Below, one piece after another: positions 48,620-60,565 of a stretch of 64,000 nucleotides of DNA. Numbering within the stretch: the first letter of the stretch is position 1; each line of letters begins with the position of its first letter. A model generated the notes under the pieces. It worked only from the letters and a program-made list of their open reading frames with translations, was not told where the DNA came from and did not search any database. A program made the translations under genes and the position numbers. Location: contig KN834774.1 of NCBI GenBank assembly GCA_000827265.1, forward strand, positions 146,384 to 210,383. The letters are read 5' to 3'. The stretch is from Collybiopsis luxurians FD-317 M1. Lineage: Eukaryota; Basidiomycota; Agaricomycetes; Agaricales; Omphalotaceae.

Positions 48620-51288
48620 TGTATACATCTGATGGGGTCTTCCAGTCTGATTTAAATACTGTAGCAGCACAACATATTCTTGCTCACTAAGCCTTGGGGA
48701 TTTTGATAGGAACTGACCAAACTCTAAAGTAGATAAAACACCAGCTGACTGATTTTCCTGCTTATTATTTGGAATAATAACAGAATGCAGCTCCTGTACA
48801 GAGTCCTCGCCAGTATCATTGTCATGCCACAAAGCTTTCAACCTGAGTTGGCGGCACATTTGCTTCACCATGGTATAGGCCATGTCATCTATAAGTGTTA
48901 TAAGTCAATTTACAAATCTAAAATGACACATCAAGATCAAACTCACAGACACAATGATTGGTCTTAACCTTCTGCAACATGCCATTCAGGTGCTCTCCTG
49001 GAAATTCACTAAGACCTGCCAAAGGACTCCAGTGCTTTAATAACATTTCATTGTGCATTGCAAAATGATGATTTGGAAGGTCATGGCATTCAGGGAAAAG
49101 CTACTGTATAGATATCTGGTAGGCAATATAAAATTGGGTGAACTGCTCTGCTTCAAAATTGGAAGTTTCAAATGAACAGATAATATTTGTAGCCACTGTC
49201 AAATTGACATAGCTTTCTAGCAATCTGCATTCTCTTTCATTACCATTCTGCCAAAGCTTGGGCATAACCAAGGGAAATATCATAGAAAATAAAACTAGAT
49301 AATCATTTGCCTTAAGTTTGCCATGCTTTGACATTCCTAAATTTATTGGAGGACAATCAACCGAGGTAGTCAACCACACCTCATGAATACAATCACAAAT
49401 GTAGGACAGCTCATTTTCAGAAAACTTAAAACACTCTTCTGGTCATCAAACAGAGGAATATAGTCTGGATCAAGATCTTCATCTTCATCATCTGCATTAT
49501 CAATTTCCATTAGAAGAGCTCCGGGACTTGTAGAAGGAGTTGGTTGTGGAGTAGGTGTACTCTGCTCCGATGATAATGTTGCAGACTGAAATTGAGATGA
49601 TGCATATTCTTCAGCTTCTTCATGCAATTCCTCAAGCTCACTCTCTGATTCTGAGAGATCTCTTTCAGTGTAACTTTCATTTGCTATGAGTTCTTTATAT
49701 GCTTCATCCAATGCTTTAGCTTTTTCTGTGTCACGGCCAATGCCCCATCATGTTCTCAGCTGGTGTTCAAGAACTCCTTCAAGCCAGTTATGCATAAATC
49801 CAAGTATAAGATTCCTGACTGGATCACAATATGGTAAATGATTTAAAGGTGTCCACCATACACCAGTTGCTGTAGCAAACTTTTTTCTTTTGTCCTTTGT
49901 ATTTAAAGACAGCCACTCCTGTGCTTGTTGCTGTACCTGAACACTATTATGAATGGTCCAAGAATTGGGATTCACAGAATCCAAGTTCTCATACAAACAG
50001 TCACAATATGAGCAGAAAAGACCAGCACTTGGAGCTAGGAATCCTCCAACTTTGCTGATAGCCTGTAAATCTGCAATAACAGCCATAATTCTGCTCTGAA
50101 TGGAAACTCCTTCAGGATGACGATATGTGACAATTATCTTTCATGGGTGTTGAAATTCCAAAATTTTATTAACCAAGGGGCTCAGAATATTTGAGATAGT
50201 AACAGGATCAGGAGTGCTTGGAGGAGGTATCAGCCCAACAATAAAAATATTTTCTGGCAAGTAGCGGACTTCTGGAGGCAAATTCAAGCAATAAAGAACA
50301 ATTGCTCCACATGAAACTACTTTTCCTGGAAAACTTGAACTCAGGTTTCTTTACAAAATACAATAAGTGATGCATACCAGCAATTCTGTTTGAATGGGGA
50401 TTAAACCAATCAATGTATAATCCAAACACTAGGTTATACCTTGCTTTAAGATAATCCTGTAAATCTTTCCAAGCTGGGCTTTCTTGGAAGTCATGCATGG
50501 TTGCTCCAAGAGGGGCTGGACTAGGTAGAAATGCAGACTCTAAATAATCCTCAAATACCCTTCAATTCAGAAAAAAGGAAAGCCAAGCCTCAAAATCTTG
50601 GGTACTATAAAGAGATTATGGGACCCATTTGAATGCTTTCCCAAATCTTTGAAGATGCCAAAGGTTAGTATTAAATGGGCATGCCTGAGATGTTTCCTTC
50701 CAGTCACAATGGGTAGGACAGGGAGCAGTATTGAACTGTTTATACCAGACTGGACAACAAACTGTGTGAACAATTGTTGGGTTGATTCCTTGCACATGGT
50801 TGAAAGCGGTGTGAATATCATGAGGAATCTGTAAACTTGAAAACTGTAAGTCAATACCAACAGTACTGCATATTGTGCTAGACAGAATTGCAAAAATTCT
50901 GGATAATATAAAATGCAAGCTCCGCAGGACTGTATTTGCAGTGGCTTGACTAATACCAGCATTGAGGTGAAGCCACACAATTAGTGTGCAGCACAATGTA
51001 GTAATGAGACTAGATGGAATGGTTATATCTACAATATAGAATTAATTTAGTATCTCTGGATTCAGCCACAAATAATATACCTTTGGGTGGAGGATTCTTG
51101 GGCAAGGATGCACTAGGTGTGCTTGTGCTTCTTCCTTCCCGAGCTGACCTGGGAACATGTTTATCAAGCCTAGCATCTCTTCGCTCATGCTGACTCCTTT
51201 TTGAATAACTGACACTACATCCAAGTATCTGAGCTCCATTTACCTCCACCCATTCCTTTGAGCAACATTTACAAGTGCAGATTGGCAT
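48620..51288 (-). pseudogene. Tnp2/CACTA-like transposase, N-terminal and central parts
   Basis: It starts MPICTCKCCSKEWVEVNGAQ (51288), a Cys-rich N-terminus usual in basidiomycete Tnp2-type proteins. A core block has LVFGLYIDWFNPHSNRIAG (about 50440-50385), comparable to the Transposase_21 pattern (D-x-FNP). Then come APSAGLFCSYCDCLYENLDS (about 50030-49970), CDPVRNLILGFMHNWLEGVL (about 49825-49765), an acidic linker (49711-49440), and SKHGKLKANDYLVLF (about 49330). A TGA interrupts QLRT-TGA-WGIG near 49747, and other stops and frame changes occur. The frame is cut at 48620 by the retrotransposon and resumes at 36052. Confidence 0.8.
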
Positions 51289-51299
51289 GATTGAATACA

Positions 51300-53845
51300 A
51301 GAAAAGGCTATCACCTAATGTTTTTGAATGCGACTCAGTTAAATAGTTTAATCAACCATGAGAAAATCAATCTTGTATGTATTATAATATTGTATTTCAA
51401 TGTGATCCAGATTCGGACCATTGCTCATACACATATCAGCGGCATGATCTGGACCGTTATCATACTGCCATGGGTTTTGCATCCCGTGTTAATACATCTG
51501 AGCCAGCATTCTGAGCACAATGCTTGTTCTCACATGTCTCCACAGCCATTGCGTCAAAGTAGCTCATCCAAGAATGCATCTTGAAAATGCAATTTCCAGT
51601 ATTAATGGGGTCCTCACTGTTTGGATGTCAATGAGCTAGCTCAATGTCTAAAATACCTGCCAAAAACACATTCAGAATGGAGTGATCTTTTCAATTTTTC
51701 TGGATCTTTTGGCTTTTCAGGGACAGTATCCCCATCAGAAACATCCTCCCAGTTGTCTGCCTCATTCTTGTAACACAGTGTGTGAAGTTGATCATTGTAT
51801 AGTTTGGACAATCCATCCAGGCCAAAATTCTTATGGTCCTCCAGCTCCCAAGCCTTCTTGTCCATCCACAAGGTTCGACCTTTTTTCAGAGGAATGTGTT
51901 TGACTTGCAGGGGCCCTCAAGCATCCAGAGTGGCTTCCCTTGTATGCATAAAATAGTAATCTTCCTTCATACTAATTCAGTTTTGCTGGCCTGTGAACAC
52001 TTGATGCCCTTGGGCATCATTGTAATGGGGGAAAGATGCAGAAAGGATGATAGTCCTCAATGTGTCACAATGAGTAATTCAATTGATAAGTACAATGATA
52101 ACAAAAATGATAAAGAAGCATTCCTGCTCTTCTGTCATACCTTCCCTTTCTGAGTTCCTCAGTCTCACTCTAACCTTGATATTTACTATATATTAGTGCA
52201 CATAATATGTGCAAGGCTTTCCAATGCTTTCATTGCAATATTTTCCATCTCTTGCATCACCCAGCCAATTGCATAAATCATAGCCTTTTATCTCAATCAT
52301 TTCCAAAACCAACTCCTCCTGTAATTTTCTGTCACTTTCCCCTTGCTTGTATCATCGATTCAGTCATTTCTCCAACCCTGCTATCCCAGCAATGGTCAGC
52401 ACACAGCAATTTTCCACTCTCCATTCAGGGCAACCCATCACCTCGAGTGCAGTTAAGTCCAGTACAAGCCAGAAGGTGGAAGATCCTATCTGGAGCATTG
52501 ATAGTGAATAGAGCAAATGACCTAGTCTCATCACCATCAGAGCACGAGAACTCAATAGATTCTTCAGTGAGAGTTAGGGATAGGTAAAAGCCCAACATAT
52601 ATTTGATGAGATCCCCTGTAATGCTGAAGATGAGTTGGTCCCAGTGAGTGCAATGCAATGGCATTTTAAGGCCAAGAGGGATTCACGAATGAGGGGCCAA
52701 ATAGATGACTGAGTAGCACTTGATACCCTGCAAAAAAAAATCTTGAACAATCCGAGAGTCTAAACTGGTAAATTCTCACCTGTCTCTCGAGACCATGCTA
52801 TTGAAAACCATCAACAAGAAAGAAGACCAGAATCTAAGAAAACCTACTATGAAATCCCATTGAATTTGTTGACATGGCCAACATTGAATCAGTCGTCTTT
52901 TGTCAATAAAGATAATGCAGATAGACCTATGGCATCCATTGCAGAGTTGAGATTCAAAGGTTATGCTGTCCTTGCTCCAAAGACAACATTCAACCAGCAT
53001 TTTTCATATGAAAGCCTTGATTTATTTTAGGTAGGACTGTAGGCTTCTGTAGACTGAACCTACAGATCTATTAAATAACGGAGAATAATAAGTTGTATGG
53101 ACAGTTATTATTTGAGCTGGACAGGTTGCAACAGATTCTGTGGTGTACTCATTGGTGAAGTGTTCAGTGAGATATCGATACTGTCACAAATTAATGTCAA
53201 GCCTGAAGTCTGGGACTCTTGAGAAGAAGACTGAATGGAGCTAGGCAATGTGGGTGAGGAAATTGACTGTGAAGGTTGAGATGTCAATAAAGCCTATGAA
53301 GATTGGCTTGCCATGCCATGAGGTATCTGGGATTTGTATGAGATTTAGGTTTTGGTTTCTTTTTAGTATGTCTTGAATCATCATGACAGTAATTTCATGG
53401 AGGCAGATCCCAAGGGATGTTCTGTTTTGTGTTTATGTCCGACTTCTTTTATTCCCGACATTGGCCTTTCCTTTGTATCAGAGGTTTTGGTAGAAACTTA
53501 ATCTTGTATCCACTGTATCTGACCTGTTTCATCACTCAAATCAATCTCAGGGGGCCGCCGCTGTATCAGGCTGCCCCAATGTTTCCCTATAATCTCAGGT
53601 CCGACTAAGCAAATATGATGTTGCAATGATTAGATAGCTTAAACCAATGTAAGTATTTGATCTATGTGCTTGAATGGGCCAGAAAGTATGAATACAAGGG
53701 AGTTTTTGGCTTGGCGTATTCATATGTAAAAGGAAAACATGAAATCATTGACTACACAACACTCCCGGCAATATGGGACACTCACTAACTCGGTGCACTC
53801 ATGATACATCAAGTATTCTTGATTTTGATCTTGAACGGTGCCAAA
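51300..53845. other. Region without a supported gene
   Basis: Only short open frames occur. A minus-strand stretch at 51871-51641 (WELEDHKNFGLDGLSKLYND) looks mildly coding-like and could be a remnant of the neighbouring transposon, but nothing confirms it. No transposon ends were found for the Tnp2 unit. Confidence 0.5.
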
Positions 53846-53849
53846 AACG

Positions 53850-53956
53850 AACTTAAATGAGCTAAAAATAAGTTTTAATGAGAGTTACATTTTGCCGAGA
53901 CTCGGCAAGTTAACCTGGCAAGTGCGGGAAACAAAAGTTACTTTGCGCACACTTGC
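53850..53956 (+). repeat. Short dispersed repeat with a GCCGAGACTCGGC palindrome, copy 1
   Basis: TTTTAATGAGAGTTACATTTTGCCGAGACTCGGCAAGTTAA... then GTGCGGGAAA and AGTTACTTTGCGCACACTTG. The same succession occurs reversed at 57953-58075, with an extra AAGTTACTTG...CAAGTAACTT hairpin, and in a decayed form at 59232-59395. Confidence 0.8.
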
Positions 53957-55890
53957 TGCATGATATCCCTTATCTACCTACAAATTGGTCCGTGAAAATT
54001 ATCAACAATTCACAATCTCCTGTTTCCCAAAGATTCCTTTCAAGAAGGCTCCCAAGCTGGTTCGGAATCAGTTCGGAACCAAAAATCACATGTTTTATGT
54101 TAAATAGATTGTTCCCTCAATTATAATCGTGATGCATTATGATTTTGAGAATGACCAACCGCACGGGGTCACATTGTGTGACGTGAAGTTGCGGACAAAA
54201 TACTACAGTACTTCTCCAGCAAAGAACCTGCGGAAATCATTAAATGTAGAAAATGATTACAATATACAGAAGGGTCAGCAGGTCAGCCAAGAGGAAGCTG
54301 GGCCGTAAACCCGAAATACTCGGTCTCTCGGTTGGTGGCCTGGTCTGAGCCGTCTAGTTCCACAGCCCCAAATGTAAGGATGTTGCATGTCTGGGGGATA
54401 AAAAAGTGTGCGCGCCAAGGGGCAATGGACATAGGTCACCCAAGCATGGTTAGTTTGACCTACCAGAATGCCCTTGAACCTATGGGTGGCATGGTACTTA
54501 CTCCTGGATTCGATCTCGCTCTCTTCAAGGGTATCTTCACTGTCTATCTAAGATCAGTACACGATTCTTTTCATCGACCGCCTTCGATCTGGTCTGGATA
54601 AGGCCCAAGGCAACCTGAGAGCTTTTGGTTTATTCTAGTTACAGTACTCTCCACATTCGGGCCTTCGGTCAAAAAATTAGAGACAGAGGACAGATACAGA
54701 AATTGCTCCACTGATACGACGTCACTTGAGTGCCGACGTTCTGGTTTGATTTTGAGGGTGGTGAATGTTGATTCCTCAGAACAGCATGTCGACGGTCAGG
54801 AGATCTCTCTTCATTTATTCATGCTTTTATTCATCAATATTCCTTGACATTGACATTGACAAATGGCTAAACTCTCGAATGCCTCATGTTTGAGAAATCG
54901 ATGGAGCCTCGAAACGATTTTGTAAGGTATTAAATATCCCCTTTGCCTTATGTGTTTCGATTTCGTTGTATCTTGCGCTCATTTCCGACAGATCAGGTTG
55001 AATGTGGCAACTCAAATAACCCGGCATATGACTAACCTTAAGCAAAGGATATTTAAATCGATGGATTCAATGCCACGGTGGCCGTTGTAGTCTATCCCTA
55101 CTGCAGCGTGTTGTGATATTTGACCTTCATCGATGCAAAAACAATTGAGACATCGAGTTTTGATACGAGGGGGTATTGCTACTCTCCCATTTCCTATCAT
55201 GTCTAAATGTTACTAGTTATCGGTTAATAACCCCGTCGCCTTGCTTCAACATTATATGTGTCCAACCATGGATCGATTTATGAAGAAATCGATAATTATA
55301 GATAGATTGGTCATTTCTACGCAGCAGGGCTCGCATTAGGAACAATGGAAAGGGGCGAGGTAAAATGAAATTACTTGTCGCCAAAAGTAAAAAGTTCCGG
55401 TGCACACGAGGCAATCACATCATGTCTTTCTACCCGGCACCTAAACAGAAAAGCACACAGCACGCAAGGCAAACTTCCATTTATCATATCATGTGATATC
55501 ATGTCTTTCTTGCAGCATTGTAACTTGAAGCATGGATCGATCAAGAACTCTAGAGTGGTAACCTTGTCCCTCATTTCAAAGCTTGATGTGTCGAACTCTG
55601 ACTATGAATTCTACTCATATCTATGATGAGGTCGTTCGGTATCAGTGGATAGATGGATGGATGGATAGATGGATGGATATCATGCAGGTTGAGCTACACG
55701 GTACCTAAATTAGGAGTAACTCGGAATGAAAGGGTTCTCAAGAACTGACACCTAAGATCGTACAATCTTGGCTTTCATAGATTACTTAGCGAACAAGCCG
55801 CCCTTTGTTTTGTTCACTAAGTTCGGCTTTACATCTCCTGATTAGTTCTTTTCGATGTCCTTGCTTCCTCGTTGGCAGCTCTTTGAGGGC

Positions 55891-55898
55891 TATAAAAG
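55891..55898 (+). promoter_or_regulatory. TATA box of paralogue 3
   Basis: TATAAAAG about 90 bp upstream of the ATG at 55982. Confidence 0.75.
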
Positions 55899-55981
55899 AC
55901 CCCGGATTGCACCTGCCATCCAACTCCCAAGTTGCTCTCATCGCACTTTCCTGATCACACTAGCTCACCCTTACTTTCTAA

Positions 55982-56651
55982 ATGTCTCCACCTGCTGCCG
56001 GAAACTACTACATCAAAAATAAGGCGTCCGGGTACTATGTAACTTCGGATGGCAAAGACTCCTCCTCGACCGCAGTCAATACCATAAAACCTGATGGTGA
56101 TCTTGATGACAAGTTTGTGAGTGATCCATTTCTCGTGTACTTCTTCTCTCCTTTTCCATCATCTGAGATGAATATAGGTCTTCAACTTGAGGAAAGGAGA
56201 TAGCGACCAGTATTTTATCTCCGCTAATTATTCTGGGGCCAATGTGGGAGCCCCTGCCAACGTGCGAAATTTCATGCCATCAGGGTTTCACGCTGGATGG
56301 AAATGAAATCCTGAAATACATTCTCTAGATCCAACCGGGTTCCACTGTCATCTGGACAACCAATGAGCAGGTATTCAGAATCCTGGATGCTGGTCCTGGA
56401 CTTTACAAGTACAATTCAGCTTTTGTTCATATTATGATGTCACTAATTCCACCCTGCATTTTGACAATCCCAGCATCCGCTTGCTAGGAGAAAACCGCTT
56501 CTGGTATGATGATGTTGCATCCATTCAACCCTGTCGCACAGTAAGTTGGAGACACCTCCTATGTTTCAGTTCTTATAGTTATGATATGTAGATCCTCCTC
56601 AATACCGGTAGGACTGGGGATGCTTGCAACTGGATGTTCCAAGCTGCATGA
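55982..56651 (+). CDS. Small beta-trefoil-like protein, paralogue 3
   Basis: Five exons (55982-56116, 56178-56261, 56329-56408, 56474-56540, 56592-56651) encode 141 residues, MSPPAAGNYYIKNKASGYYV...CNWMFQAA. Introns are 51-67 nt with standard GT-AG ends and the same phases as paralogues 1 and 2. Exon 4 reads IRLLGENRFWYDDVASIQP, close to paralogue 1 (IRLLGEHRFWCDDVASEQP). No signal peptide and no stop. Same reasoning for fold and role as paralogue 2. The changes between copies are spread over the protein, so the duplications are not very recent. Confidence 0.78.
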
Positions 56652-56834
56652 ACATCGCACTGTATCTTGCTAAACAAGGAAGAAAGGAAAAGAAAAAAAA
56701 AACCAGTTTCTCATATATCATTACCGCAAAGTGTATGAAGTGTGATATCAATTGTTGTGTTTATGTTATGCCGCGTGACCCACGAGTGATAGACCTCTCA
56801 TACAAATAAGGAGCAGTCCTCAAAATCAATGAAG

Positions 56835-57110
56835 CTTGCTCTTGATTATTGAGAAACCTCAGACCACTTGAGATCCAACCCTGATTAAATGTTACATCAG
56901 ACGGCCCTTGTCTCGACTTTTGTCAATGACATCTTTCACCCTTCAACTCTAGCTCATCACCGTCCCGGGATTACCTGTACATACATTGATTACTAGGTGA
57001 TCTGCTTTACTCCATGTTCCATTGGTGTAATGATACCACTTTCCATTTGATTCATAGGCTGTCATCATCCTACTCAAGCGCAGAGGACTATTATCTTCAA
57101 TTACCTTCCT
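56835..57110 (+). repeat. Dispersed repeat shared with 24715-24960
   Basis: See the entry at 24715. This copy starts at the end of the duplicated lectin-type block. Confidence 0.7.
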
Positions 57111-59400
57111 GAACTATGAGTATAGGTAATCAGTTTGCCTCTGGATGGGTATCTATGCATAATTTTCTTCCTTATCCTTTTGCTTTATAGTTAACCATTA
57201 TATTTTACACTTTTGTTCCTTTATATGTAGCTTGCATATGTTTCATCTACCCTCAGAACCTTTCTATGATTCTGAGGGTACATCTTCCATTTTATTTCCC
57301 TTGTATTCTTTGTCTTACACCTATGCAATGAGCAACACATGTACATTCAATAGCACCAATCTAGGTCGGTGAAGTGAAAACAGCTAGTACCATCCTTTCC
57401 TCCCCTTGCATACGGCTGCATCTCATCCCTGGTTGAGGGAGAAAAGTGGTTGAGACTGATGCTCTCTCAATGGAAGAAAGTTGTGAAATAGACTAACGAT
57501 AAAGCACTACAAAAATTAACTGTTTTCCAGAACATGATTCTGAAAGGCTAACAAGTGAGAATTTTCACTTAGTGTAGCTGCTCACTGTAGTATCGGACTC
57601 TGTCAATTTTGAATCGATACCATTGGTAGCACATGGAAATCGTATGAGCTAGGATAACATCAATGAAAAGGCAAAAAGTAACAAGACATGTACCAAACTG
57701 ACAGCGTTCATCACATGATGAAGTAGCGTACAAAGTCGAAGTGTCAAACACAACCATCCAAGTTTACACATTACATTTTATTACATAGTGACATCCATCG
57801 TGGGGGGGAAGGAAAAGCATAGGAAGGAGGAAGGGTTTTCGTGGTCTCAATGGGCCATCGTTCACCAAAATGGGGGATGTTGGATAAGTCAGAATCAATA
57901 GCCTCCTTTACTTGCACGGCTGTAATCTCTTCTACAACTTCCTTTGACTTCCTTGAGTGTGCGCAAAGTTACTTGAAAGTTACGTCCAAGTAACTTTTTT
58001 TTCCCGCACTTGACAGTTTAACTTGCCGAGTCTCGGCACAATGTAACCCTCATTAAAAGTTTCTTCCGACTCATTATTTATGTTTGCATCACCGTTGAAG
58101 CTCCTGAATTGAAGATATCACTGAGAACTGACATTCTATAAATGCCCTGAGTAAGTTATATGCCTACTATTGTTGAGACTGTTGTTTAATCAATAGTCTC
58201 AAAATATGTTATCTGCATTGGAATGGACTTGTTAAAGACTTACAGCATGTATGCTTCAAGGCCAATTTAGGCAGACATATTGGTATACTTCATTGCTAAA
58301 CTGGCAAGAATATTGTATCCCATTGAATCAATTACAACAGCTCTGTAAAATTATTGACTGTCATACCACTATACTTACACTTGATTACAGTCTACTCCCA
58401 ATACTGTTCTCATCTTGTACGGCACTTGCCCATATTGTAACAAGATTGTAATATTGTACTGCATATGCAGTACAGCATGGGATAGTTCCAATGATGCCCT
58501 TGGCTTTATTCTGGCACTTGACCTTGAATTTCCATCAAGGGATGGATGGATCTTCTCCATAATCCAAGCTATGGTTAGAAAGTTGCACCTTGCTGCCTTT
58601 CTTCTTTAGCCTCATGGCTTTTAACAGCAATAGCAGTGGACTCAATGTTTATTCCACTTGAAGCACCACTCATAAATGCTTTTGACATTGATTGAAAAAG
58701 TCCATAGAGTAAGTCAATCAAACATTCTGAACTAATTCTGAAACAGGCTCAGTCTCTGTACTGCCAGAAAACTGTTCTGAATACTTGAGGATTTTAAAAT
58801 CATGAATATTGATAATTTGAAAGTATGTTCGAGGCAAAACTATTTACACGATGCAAGTTAGTTTATTGTGTATCAGTGTAAGCACTTGAGAGAAGGCTCA
58901 CCATCACCTATGGACTTTATACCCCACAAGTAGGATTATGCAGTTTGGTCTTAATTATTTTTAATGATTTTAACTTTTCATGTGCTTTGGCACACTTTGA
59001 TGTAAATTGCCTTAAACCAGTGTACTCATGTGAATATAGTGCTAAATAAACCCCAGAATCTGCGGGCCACAGTGAGCTTTTATGTCCTAAGCCATGTGCA
59101 TTCTTGTGGAGATGATCAACCTTGAGAACATGGATTAAATAGCAGCCTCAGCAGCCATAAGCATGTGACTCACTTAGGAGATCTGTATAATGTAATCATT
59201 CACCAATATCCTCAACTGAGAAGCTTTAGTAGTGAGCTAAATACAATTAATGAGCTGGAACAAAGTTTTAATGAGAGTTCCATTTTCCAAGACTCGGCAA
59301 ATAAAGCTGTTAAGTGCAGGAAAAAAAAGTTGCTTACACATAACTTTCAACTAACTTGATTAAATTAAAAAAGTTACTTTGCACACACTCAATTCCCACT
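57110..59400. other. Region without a supported gene
   Basis: Only short chance frames. It contains reversed copy 2 (57953-58075) and decayed copy 3 (59232-59395) of the GCCGAGACTCGGC repeat. Confidence 0.55.
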
Positions 59401-59411
59401 GGCTGTCAATG

Positions 59412-59539
59412 CTTCCTGCTCACTGTTACCACTTCCTGCTTGCTGTCCCACCATCCTGTTCACTGTCCTGCTGTCCTGCTCACTGTCCCACCATCCTGCT
59501 CACTGTCCAACTGTCCCACTCACTGTCCTGCCTCCTGCC
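59412..59539 (+). repeat. CCTGCTCACTGTCC-type minisatellite
   Basis: About seven imperfect units built on CCTGCTCACTGTCC(CACCAT), read as low-complexity frames on either strand. It directly follows copy 3 of the dispersed repeat. Confidence 0.85.
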
Positions 59540-59818
59540 ATTCCTTAAGTTACAATCATATTGTTTGTTACTGTGTATCAAGTGTACTGTAGTAATGCTG
59601 GAATAGAAAGAGTTCAGGTAGCAGGAACATTGATGTAAGTGGGAAAAGTGGATAGAAAGGAACAATCGTAGCTTAGTAGCTAAAACTCTGAAGGCACAAC
59701 ATTTCTCAATGGAATTCATGAGTTCATTGAAGACTCATCTGGGCATTCTGAGCTCAGGCTTGATCCTACCTCTGCACTCTTTATAGCCCAGTGCTCCTCT
59801 GTAATAAAGTGTTTGAGG

Positions 59819-60557
59819 TGATGTTGCCGCAGCTCGGCTAGCCGCAAGTCGACTCACCTAGCCGCGGCTCTCACACTCAGCCGGCTCGATAGCCGGAATG
59901 AGCCAACTTGAAAAAGCTTAGCCGACTTGAGCTGGAGTCAAGCTGACTTCAAGCTGGCTAGCCGGATGCAAAAAGCCCTTCAAAATCAATGTAGAATACT
60001 TCTACAATGATTGGGGAATACAATAAGGGTGCAAGTGAACAAAAAGTATGGGGTGCTAGGCCTCGAATGAGTGTTTAGCGGATGCTGTGGACTGACATAG
60101 TTACATTGCCTGATGTAATGACGTGAGTGACGTGGCACAGTGTAGTGACATGCGACAGTGTTTGGATACCATAGTGACGTGGCGAAATTCTCTCAAATTG
60201 GCCTGTAATTTAAATGCAGTCTCAAAATGCAAGTTGATTAAAAGTTGTAGCTCTATTTTTTGCAGGAAAGTACTTTGATACACATATTAAATATCCATGC
60301 AATTTTCAGTAGAAGCAAAGACTACTGCAAGAAAGGGTTTTCAGTGAATCAAAGGATGAAACGTGAGATCTGAAGTGAATTTCTGGATGATTGTAAGATG
60401 ATTGACAGTTGAGCCGGTAGGAGTAAACTGTGAGCCAGCTCCAAGCCGCGACATTCAGCTTGGAGCCGTGTGAAGCTGGCTCACATGAGGGCGCCCGCCG
60501 GCTGACCGGCTCGGCTCCGGCTATTAGCCGGCTTATTCGCAAGCCGCGGCAACACTA
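59819..60557. mobile_element. Non-autonomous hAT element (MITE-like), 739 bp
   Basis: The right end reads, reversed, TAGTGTTGCCGCGGCTTGCG; the left end reads TGATGTTGCCGCAGCTCGGC. The 8-mers GTTTGAGG (59811-59818) and GTTTGAGC (60558-60565) flank it. Both subterminal regions are packed with AGCCGGCT/GGCT/TAGCCG units. No ORF of note inside. Confidence 0.88.
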
Positions 60558-60565
60558 GTTTGAGC

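Larger units (their letters stand above)
54160..56820 (+). repeat. Segmental duplication, copy B (with paralogue 3)
   Basis: Matches 15230-18383 as described for copy A, with substitutions throughout and lacking about 170 bp near 55200. The match ends at GGAGCAGTCCT (56817), where an unrelated dispersed repeat begins. Confidence 0.85.
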
